This document shows, in pieces, positions 58,869 through 64,000 of a stretch of DNA of 64,000 bases; within the stretch, counting starts at the first letter, position 1; the number at the start of each line of letters is the position of its first letter. Source of the stretch: Flintibacter faecis (lineage in GTDB: Bacteria > Bacillota > Clostridia > Oscillospirales > Oscillospiraceae); the NCBI RefSeq assembly GCF_014287875.1, contig NZ_JACOPN010000003.1:307452-371451 (forward strand). Reading direction: 5' to 3'. The position numbers were made by a program, and so were the translations under genes. The notes beneath the pieces were generated by a model. That model was given only the letters and a program-made list of their open reading frames with translations, did no database searches and had not been told where the DNA came from.

Positions 58869-58971
58869 GTCCATCAATGAATCTTTTCGACGCTATCATC
58901 TTACCATTTAGGGGATACAGATGCAATTAAGCAGAACTTCAAGTTTCGTTCGGAAATAGTTCAATGGTGGT

Positions 58972-59577
58972 TCAAGGTAAAAACTGCTTGATAATCTCCA
59001 TGCAATCACGTGCCGTGTAACCCCACAGAATGCGGTCAATCGCTCGAATTGCCATGTTGAGATAGCTATGATAGGTTACCATCGACATGGGGAATCCTTG
59101 CCGATCAAGTTCCGCCAAAATCACCTCACGATTCGCAGGCTTCTTTCGGGAGAAGTATGTGAGGAAGAGAACCTGATACATCAGCTCACCGTGGTCTGGA
59201 TCCATGCGAACCGTATTTAGCGCGTTATCAATAATCTGGAGCATGTTCTTGCTCCGAATAACTGTCCTGGCATAACCCTCCAGTTTAGAACCGGATAAAT
59301 CCACGCCAGCCAATTCGGCATTGACTTCGAGTGTGGAAAGACGGGTGCCATGCTCCATTTCCATTCGAACATTCATATCTGCTTCCGAGATTTGGATCGC
59401 ATATGCTACTTTCCGATACTGCTTGAGCAGATGCCTTGTGTTATGATACTTATCCCCATCCTTGCGTTTTGCGGCTTTGTTCTCTAAATGATCAACGCCG
59501 GATTGGATGCCGGTTTCGATCTCCGTTTTCAAAGCTTCCTTTTCTATCTCAAACGCGGGAGTGCTATCTGATGTCAT
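58972..59577 (-). CDS. Hypothetical helical protein, 201 aa
   Basis: Charged and helical, with a C-terminal pattern (RQGFPMSMVTYHSYLNMAI, AIDRILWGYTARDCMEI) like ArpU or sigma region-4-type regulators. Its start overlaps the stop of the 359-residue gene (ATGA). Tandem terminators follow, so the two genes make one transcript. It may be a regulator. Confidence 0.5.
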   Translation of the reverse strand: MTSDSTPAFEIEKEALKTEIETGIQSGVDHLENKAAKRKDGDKYHNTRHLLKQYRKVAYAIQISEADMNVRMEMEHGTRLSTLEVNAELAGVDLSGSKLEGYARTVIRSKNMLQIIDNALNTVRMDPDHGELMYQVLFLTYFSRKKPANREVILAELDRQGFPMSMVTYHSYLNMAIRAIDRILWGYTARDCMEIIKQFLP

Positions 59578-60653
59578 TGTTTCATCTCCTTTCCTGATTG
59601 GGACTCAGACGGTGGATCGCGGCTATTCTTCTCCTGATTTGTTACCTCCCAGTCTAAAGCACTGTAGAAGACTAATGGAATTTGGCGAGCAAAAAAAGAA
59701 CTTCGGATCACCAGAAACACTTGAATTTTCAAGGCTTTTCGGGGCTTCCCTATAGTGTGAGCGGGCGGGACGCGAGTTTCAATGCTGATATCCATCTTGC
59801 CTTCATCGGGATCGACCAAATCAGCAGCCTTTGTAATGCCAATGATCTCACCAATGCTGCTTAGCTCGAGCTCTTCGCAGGTATCGCCAAAAATCATTTC
59901 TCGATACCGACACATTGAAATGACAGAGCCGCGTGAGCTTGAGAAACTCACACGGCTGATAATTCCGTATTCGCCAGCTTTCAACATGAAGCGGCCAACG
60001 CGGGATTTTGACCAACCCCAGCGTTTTGCAAGGTAAGTATATGAGAGCAACGGCACACCTCTCATATTGGAGTAATACACGACCGGCATATACTCCGAAC
60101 CTCGCACCTTGGGATCGTTTAAGATGGTGTGCAGCCACATGTCCATAATGGCGTCCAATTCACTAAATACGATCCCATCTGTTTTGAGAGCGACTCGTAG
60201 GAGCATTCGACCAACAGGTAATGGGAAGAAAAAGAATCCAGAGCCCTTATAGCTATAATAGTTATACTGTAGGCTCGTGCAATGCTCTTTCCAATTGGTG
60301 ATAGAAAAGCGAATGATCTCATTCTCTTTATCCAGCCATTCATAAGTCAGGAACCCGTATTTCTCGTAATAGTCCAATTGCTCAAGAGCTTGTCTTTTGG
60401 AATGGACACGCAGAATCCTGGGTAATGATCCAAGCTTGCAGATCCATTGGCCAGGCGCCTCCATGTATCTCGCCCCACTAATCATACGCTCATTTGAGCG
60501 GAAGTTCGCATAGCTAAAGAGTGCCATGAGACTGAAAAGATGGACGGTTCCTTCATTATGGAATTCCTTGTGGTTATTAAAGTGACGGAACCACGGTTTC
60601 CATATCCTGACTTTCGGAAAGCTCACTAATTGTTGCTTTTGTATGCAGTTCAT
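59574..60653 (-). CDS. Putative replication initiator or winged-helix DNA-binding protein
   Basis: ATG at 60653 follows AAAGGGGG. A 359-residue protein with a middle helical region and a winged-HTH-like segment at ~195-245 (LSYTYLAKRWGWSKSRVGR, MLKAGEYGIISRVSFS, GSVISMCRYREM). DnaD/RepA-like initiators of elements have this kind of HTH near the centre. It is the first gene after a probably structured leader at 60670-60910. Assigned by pattern and position only. Confidence 0.45.
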   Translation of the reverse strand: MNCIQKQQLVSFPKVRIWKPWFRHFNNHKEFHNEGTVHLFSLMALFSYANFRSNERMISGARYMEAPGQWICKLGSLPRILRVHSKRQALEQLDYYEKYGFLTYEWLDKENEIIRFSITNWKEHCTSLQYNYYSYKGSGFFFFPLPVGRMLLRVALKTDGIVFSELDAIMDMWLHTILNDPKVRGSEYMPVVYYSNMRGVPLLSYTYLAKRWGWSKSRVGRFMLKAGEYGIISRVSFSSSRGSVISMCRYREMIFGDTCEELELSSIGEIIGITKAADLVDPDEGKMDISIETRVPPAHTIGKPRKALKIQVFLVIRSSFFARQIPLVFYSALDWEVTNQEKNSRDPPSESQSGKEMKQ

Positions 60654-60669
60654 CTCATACACCCCCTTT

Positions 60670-60910
60670 CCAGCAAAGTAATAGGTTTAAGATATCGATT
60701 CCAAGTCCCCTGGTCAGGGGGACACAGGCATTTCAGCCTCGGCCCATGCTTGTGGGTGCGTCGTCCCTCGGTTTGAGGCCTAGCCGGACGAGTGTACCAT
60801 TGTTTTCCCGTGCAGTCGTCGCAACGAGGCTTGACCACGCCTCTTTCACTTGCTCATAGTGGCTCGGACACGGTGATGTCTTGGAATCGTATGCAATTTT
60901 CAAGGTACAG
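60670..60910 (-). ncRNA. Probable structured leader RNA of the replication/transfer operon
   Basis: On the minus strand several stems follow one another: CCGTG (60874-60870) with CACGG (60813-60809) enclosing GAGGC/GCCTC (60843-60826); CCCA/TGGG (60755-60743); CCTC/GAGG (60778-60766); CCCC/GGGG (60720-60707). The start of the region holds CAATTTTC/GAAAATTG (about 60895-60925). The series of nested and adjacent stems, and the lack of a good coding frame, suggest a regulatory RNA. No known family was matched. Confidence 0.45.
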
Positions 60911-61020
60911 CACTGGGAAAATTGAGTGAGAAGATACAGTTGCCAAGAGATAAAACACCTCGCTTGCACTTCTCGTAATAAATGTAGAAAATAGCACCCT
61001 TTTGACCACCCACGGATTTG

Positions 61021-61062
61021 AAAAAACAAAAATGTCTCTGATACCGGCGTGGTATCAGAGAC
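61021..61062 (-). terminator. Strong terminator upstream of the leader
   Basis: On the minus strand GTCTCTGATACC, loop ACGCC, GGTATCAGAGAC, then ATTTTTGTTTTTTC: a perfect 12-bp stem. It isolates the leader region from leftward transcription coming from the right. Confidence 0.75.
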
Positions 61063-61126
61063 TAACAAAGAGAAGTGAGTGGAGATTGATTTCAGTTTAG
61101 CAGTTTCTCTTATGCCAAATGATACT

Positions 61127-61217
61127 TGTTAAAGCCGACCTGATTTGACGAAAAAAAGCCGGGCTGTTTTGTCGGATAGCCGGAGTGTTTTGGCTGCATG
61201 GCCGAGTTGTTTTGTCA
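61127..61217 (+). repeat. Left end: four transposase-binding-like repeats
   Basis: Copies begin at 61134, 61158, 61179 and 61201: GCCGACCTGATTTGACG, GCCGGGCTGTTTTGTCG, GCCGGAGTGTTTTGGCT and GCCGAGTTGTTTTGTCA, spaced 21-24 bp. A weaker copy follows near 61223. Confidence 0.8.
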
Positions 61218-61304
61218 TTTTATCGGCTGTTTGATGTGGCAAGCCACATTTCGTCATTTATAAAGGAACAAAACATTAGATTTTTCGTCTATTATCGTGT
61301 AAGA

Positions 61305-61310
61305 TATAAT
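61305..61310 (+). promoter_or_regulatory. -10 element TATAAT of the cargo gene
   Basis: TATAAT lies 41 bases before the cargo ATG. The -35 region (about 61282-61287, TTTTCG) is poor, so expression may need an activator or use an extended -10. Confidence 0.45.
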
Positions 61311-61350
61311 AGAACTTGTGTCTATAACGAAAAACGAGGTGGTGTAGTAT

Positions 61351-62007
61351 ATGAAAGCACAGTCCAAAACGATAGGAATGGCTATTGGCGTTGTTTTTAT
61401 AATTGCTATATTTACTGGGGTGGTGTTGAGCAGCCGGGGTCAAGCTATTTCAAGTGAAATTTCGGGAAATTCGGAGGGAGGTGCCGCATTGTCTCTCGCA
61501 AACACGGAGGATACAGAAATTATAATAAATGAACTCGCCTCGGAAATTCCCGAAACAGGCTTCTTTGCTTTGGGCCCCGACAACTACCATGAATACACAA
61601 AAGAAGAGCTTTTTGATTACTATGGGATTGAATTTGATATTTCAAGTGTTTTCCCCGACATGATTGAGGAGAACACCGGGTCTTATGGCATCTTCAAGTT
61701 CAGCGATGGAAGCGATATGCAGGGGCATAATTTCATATGGGCCAACCCTATCGGTAATGAGAAAGTAAGTATAGAAATAATCAAAGACGGAGCACCAAAG
61801 TCGGACAATACCCAAGTAACTAACGATAGTGCGCCATTGGCCTCTACAATTTCGGGAGAAAATGTAAATATATTCCGCTTTGACAGTGACGAGCAAAGTG
61901 GATATTATGCTGAGTTCGTCCACAAAAGTCTCGGGTTTACAGTCTATGGGTACAACTTCGATAAAGATGATTTTGTCAGGATTCTATCCTACTTAATTTC
62001 TTGTTAA
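61351..62007 (+). CDS. Transposon cargo: membrane-anchored extracellular protein, 218 aa
   Basis: An N-terminal hydrophobic anchor (IGMAIGVVFIIAIFTGVVLSS) is followed by a Ser/Glu-rich linker and an external domain with FFALGPDNYHEYTKEEL, IEFDISSVFPDM and GFTVYGYNFDKDDF. GAGGTGG precedes the ATG. The gene is visibly more AT-rich than its surroundings. I recognise no family. It is the only complete gene in the transposon. Confidence 0.7.
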   Translation: MKAQSKTIGMAIGVVFIIAIFTGVVLSSRGQAISSEISGNSEGGAALSLANTEDTEIIINELASEIPETGFFALGPDNYHEYTKEELFDYYGIEFDISSVFPDMIEENTGSYGIFKFSDGSDMQGHNFIWANPIGNEKVSIEIIKDGAPKSDNTQVTNDSAPLASTISGENVNIFRFDSDEQSGYYAEFVHKSLGFTVYGYNFDKDDFVRILSYLISC

Positions 62008-62070
62008 TGTGTTGCAAACTTTGCGGAATTTGTGATATAATTACTGAACAAATTATACAAGGAGGCTCGT

Positions 62071-62214
62071 AAAGATGTCTACTCTTTCTCCTCCGGCATC
62101 CCAAGGCTGATTAACAGGGCGTGTACCCAGTCCCTTGTCTACGCATACCAAAACCGCAGGGCCATTGTTGATGACCGGATGGTACAGCTCGTCTTGGAAG
62201 GCGAGGTCTCTTGA
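62071..62214 (+). pseudogene. 3' fragment of an ExeA/TniB-type transposition ATPase
   Basis: Reading KDVYSFSSGIPRLINRAC, QSLVYAYQNRRAIVDD and MVQLVLEGEVS to the stop at 62212-62214, the frame matches the C-terminal end of ExeA-like AAA proteins encoded beside DDE transposases. The frame is closed upstream at 62038-62040, so the ATPase core and transposase are gone. Confidence 0.7.
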
Positions 62215-62221
62215 ATACGGA

Positions 62222-62252
62222 GAGGGAGGCGGATTTCCGCCTCCCTTCTCTT
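62222..62252 (+). terminator. Hairpin inside the right end
   Basis: GGGAGGCGG, loop ATTT, CCGCCTCCC (62224-62245), then TTCTCTTAT: probably the terminator of the lost ATPase gene. Confidence 0.55.
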
Positions 62253-62255
62253 ATG

Positions 62256-62366
62256 CGACAAAACAGTCCGGCGGCGACAAAACGCACCGGCCGCCGGACA
62301 CCGCCGCCCGGCTACGGCCGACAAAACAGCCCGTCTGTTTTACGACAGAACGGGCCGTCTGTGACA
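62256..62366 (-). repeat. Right end: four inverted transposase-binding-like repeats
   Basis: On the plus strand CGACAAAACAGTCC (62256), CGACAAAACGCACC (62275), CGACAAAACAGCCC (62319) and CGACAGAACGGGCC (62343) are the reverse complement of the left-end sites; CCGACAAAACAGCCC occurs exactly at both ends. The outer two are 24 bp apart as in the left end. Confidence 0.8.
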
Positions 62367-62526
62367 ATACTGTTACAAACCATCAATTCTTTTTTCTGTA
62401 TGTATGATTTCATTTATTCAGGTAGGCTCCATTAAATCCCTCCCACGGACAAGCCAATCCTTGCGCCCGATATACCGATGTGATAAGATGTCAACAAATC
62501 GACATTTGTGAAATCCACATATTTTA

Positions 62527-62560
62527 AGAAGGAGCCTTCGCTTATGCGAAAGCTCCTTCT
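62527..62560 (-). terminator. Terminator after the flavin reductase gene
   Basis: On the minus strand AGAAGGAGC, an inner stem TTTCGC-ataa-GCGAAG, GCTCCTTCT, then TAAAAT. It lies 10 bases after the stop. Confidence 0.65.
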
Positions 62561-62569
62561 CTGCATACC

Positions 62570-63136
62570 TTACTTTTTCAGCTTCAAGCCGTCGTGGAAC
62601 GCCTCTCCCACGCGCTCGGTGACCTTGTAATAACCGTGGGTGTAGGGGTCAAATGCGATGGCATTGACCTTAGACATATCAATTTTTCCGTCCACCATAA
62701 CGCTTTCATCGGCAGTGACATTGACTACCTTACCGATGACGCCGCATCCGTATTCATTGTTCTGATACTCGATGAACTTGCACTCCAGACAAATCGGGAA
62801 CTCGTTGATGACCGGCGCATCGACGGCTTCGGCTTTGCTTGCGGTCAGACCGCTGCGGGCAAATTTGTCGCCTACTTTATTGCCGGACTCCACGCCGAAA
62901 TAGTCTGCTTCCACCATGTGGGCGGCATCGGCAATGCTGACGGTAAACGCGCCCCGCGCTTTGATGTTCTGCACGGTTTTATGAGTCTCGGTGAGATTCA
63001 AGGCGACGGTGTCCCGCTCCTGCATGGTGCCCCATGCGGCGTTCATGACATTCACACTGCCGTCCTCGTTGTAAGTTGCAACCATCAGAACCGGCATTGG
63101 GAAAATACCCTCGGTGATTTTCAGTTTTGTTCTCAT
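62570..63136 (-). CDS. Flavin reductase family protein
   Basis: A 188-residue FMN-binding split-barrel protein: FPMPVLMVATYNEDGSVNVM near the start, as VLMVATYNEDGSVN, then RGAFTVSIADAAH, ECKFIEY and GKVVNVT. These enzymes bind FMN and pass electrons from NAD(P)H or act as flavoprotein oxidoreductases in the cytoplasm. The ATG follows GAGGAG. The HxlR gene is divergent from it and probably controls it; this pair may lie outside the element. Confidence 0.8.
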   Translation of the reverse strand: MRTKLKITEGIFPMPVLMVATYNEDGSVNVMNAAWGTMQERDTVALNLTETHKTVQNIKARGAFTVSIADAAHMVEADYFGVESGNKVGDKFARSGLTASKAEAVDAPVINEFPICLECKFIEYQNNEYGCGVIGKVVNVTADESVMVDGKIDMSKVNAIAFDPYTHGYYKVTERVGEAFHDGLKLKK

Positions 63137-63256
63137 GATAACTTCTCCTCGTGATCAGATTGACAGGACTGTTCATCCTGCTTATAATTATAACCGAGTA
63201 AAACAGAGATTCAAGTACTGTCTATTATGATAGGTACTATCTTAGGAGAAAGTGAA

Positions 63257-63595
63257 ATGATAAAGAATTATATCGAGAACGCCAATTTTGAGGACACTGG
63301 CTTTGCCTACACGCTGTCGCTGATCTCCGGCAAGCACAAGATGGTCATTCTCTATTGTCTGATGGAGTTTGAAACCGTGCGGTTCAATGAGCTGAAACGG
63401 TATCTGAAAACCATTTCCGACAAGACTCTCAGCACGAATCTCAAGGAGCTGGAAGCAGACAAACTGATCGTCCGCACCGAGTATCCGCAGATCCCGCCGA
63501 AGGTGGAATATGCGCTTTCAGAGCGTGGGAAATCGCTGATGAAGGTGCTGGATCAGCTCTGTGTCTGGGGCGAGGAGAATCGACTGACAGAGTGA
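63257..63595 (+). CDS. HxlR-family winged-helix regulator
   Basis: ATG at 63257 follows AGGAGAAAG. A 112-residue protein: GKHKMVILYCLMEFE, FNELKRYLKTISDKTLSTNL and a wing RTEYPQIPPKVEYALSERG. HxlR proteins sense redox or aromatic signals and often control the divergent oxidoreductase gene, as the arrangement suggests here. The 120-base gap between the two starts holds both promoters. Confidence 0.85.
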   Translation: MIKNYIENANFEDTGFAYTLSLISGKHKMVILYCLMEFETVRFNELKRYLKTISDKTLSTNLKELEADKLIVRTEYPQIPPKVEYALSERGKSLMKVLDQLCVWGEENRLTE

Positions 63596-63654
63596 CAAAT
63601 TTCTATTTGGAGAATTGAAAAAAATGGAATTTACCTATTAAGACATATAAACTG

Positions 63655-63710
63655 TTGACAATAAAGCTCCTATATAGTATGTTTTCAATAAACTACTATA
63701 TAGGAGCTTT
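63655..63710 (+). promoter_or_regulatory. Consensus promoter overlapped by a 17-bp inverted repeat
   Basis: TTGACA (63655-63660), 17 bases, TATGTT (63678-63683). The arms AAAGCTCCTATATAGTA (63663-63679) and TACTATATAGGAGCTTT (63694-63710) are perfect inverted repeats. They cover the spacer, -10 and the ribosome site AGGAG, so a MarR dimer bound here could block transcription, and the RNA hairpin could hide the ribosome site. Confidence 0.6.
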
Positions 63711-63713
63711 TGT

Positions 63714-64000
63714 ATGGAAATGAATGGAGGATTTCTTGTCACCAAAATAAAACAGCTTGGAGACCGAATTTTCGAGAAAATTCTCAGTGAAAAGAATATT
63801 GATGCATTTAATGGAGCTCAGGGGCGTATTCTTTATGTGCTGTGGCAGGAGGATGGTATCTCAATCAGGTCACTCTCGACTAAATGCGGATTAGCGATAA
63901 CATCTCTTACTACGATGCTGGAAAGAATGGAAAATCAAGGGCTGATAAGCCGTGTTCAGTCTGAAACGGACAAAAGGAAAACACTCCTGTTTCTGACTGA
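63714..64000 (+). CDS. MarR-family regulator, partial at window end
   Basis: ATG at 63714 behind AGGAG. The ~95 residues present follow the MarR fold: LVTKIKQLGDRIFEKIL, AQGRILYVLWQEDGISI, LAITSLTTMLERMENQGLI and the wing SRVQSETDKRKTLLFL. The stop lies beyond the window. The overlapping palindrome suggests autoregulation. Confidence 0.8.
   Translation, partial: MEMNGGFLVTKIKQLGDRIFEKILSEKNIDAFNGAQGRILYVLWQEDGISIRSLSTKCGLAITSLTTMLERMENQGLISRVQSETDKRKTLLFLT

Larger units (their letters stand above)
61122..62371 (+). mobile_element. 1240-bp non-autonomous transposon with multi-site ends and 5-bp target duplication
   Basis: The element spans 61127-62366. It starts TGTTAAAGCC and ends GTCTGTGACA, with 16 of 24 terminal positions matching as inverted repeats. 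ATACT flanks it on both sides (61122-61126 and 62367-62371), a 5-bp duplication as in Tn7/Tn5053/Tn402-type elements. Each end has several copies of a TGTTTTGTCG site in inverted orientation. Inside lie one cargo gene and the 3' end of an ExeA/TniB-type ATPase; no transposase. It should move only if enzymes are supplied in trans. Confidence 0.85.

Noticed and set aside
60733..61068. A 111-residue minus-strand open frame in the leader region
   Set aside because: It lacks a ribosome site, has non-protein-like composition and runs through stems and a terminator.
61134..61217. Iterons of a replication origin
   Set aside because: The same motif occurs inverted at 62256-62366 and the two sets bound an element with a 5-bp duplication, which fits transposon ends better.

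Overview
The window looks like a large conjugative element (ICE or megaplasmid) from a gut Firmicute of the class Clostridia, most likely Oscillospirales/Lachnospirales-like. The signs are GGAGG ribosome sites before almost every gene, a Gram-positive sortase with a Cna-B adhesin, a Firmicute-type VirD4/VirB4 transfer system, and DUF4317, DUF6100-like, DUF5697-like and HxlR proteins. No rRNA, tRNA or CRISPR array was seen, and no relaxase or integrase gene was recognised, so the window covers only part of the element.

Layout. (1) 1-23.6 kb, almost entirely minus strand: tightly packed genes, many overlapping by ATGA or starting on a ribosome site inside the previous stop. Most are small acidic proteins of unknown role. 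Recognisable members are a YhaM-like HD exonuclease (cut by the window edge), DUF4317, a secreted DNA/RNA nuclease lipoprotein, a MazF-like protein, a deoxyribosyltransferase-like protein, two sigma-like factors, a MoxR-type ATPase with a VWA/HEXXH partner, SSB and a zinc-finger protein. A single XRE regulator (5102-5344) reads the other way. (2) 23.9-32.0 kb, plus strand: an island with its own WYL regulator, an unknown protein, DUF4186, a YccF membrane protein, a coiled-coil protein, a macro-domain/HTH fusion and a VWA protein, followed by a HipA-like kinase gene and a partner that appears to carry the missing HipA N-subdomain fused to a recombinase-type HTH. (3) 32.1-37.6 kb: small genes, a second XRE regulator and a NYN-domain nuclease-like protein. 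(4) 37.7-46.0 kb, minus: a cell-surface locus with a 1727-residue adhesin of 13 Cna-B repeats, a stalk-domain protein, a ribbon-helix-helix protein, a sortase and a membrane protein. (5) 46.1-60.7 kb, minus: transfer genes including VirD4, VirB4, a C39-like peptidase, a VirB6/TrbL-like protein, a VirB2-like protein and a putative replication/DNA-binding protein, preceded by a probably structured leader RNA. (6) 61.1-62.4 kb: a 1240-bp transposon remnant with multi-site inverted ends, a 5-bp target duplication, one cargo gene and a fragment of an ExeA/TniB-type ATPase. (7) 62.5-64.0 kb: a flavin reductase, HxlR and MarR genes, perhaps beyond the element.

How it fits together. The transfer genes would build the mating channel, the C39-like enzyme may open the wall, and the sortase locus may provide contact with other cells or a host surface. 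The left block probably serves replication, maintenance or regulation of the element. The plus-strand island and the split HipA pair look like defence, stress or addiction modules carried as cargo; this is inferred from domain content and context only. All family names are from reading the sequence; no database search was run.
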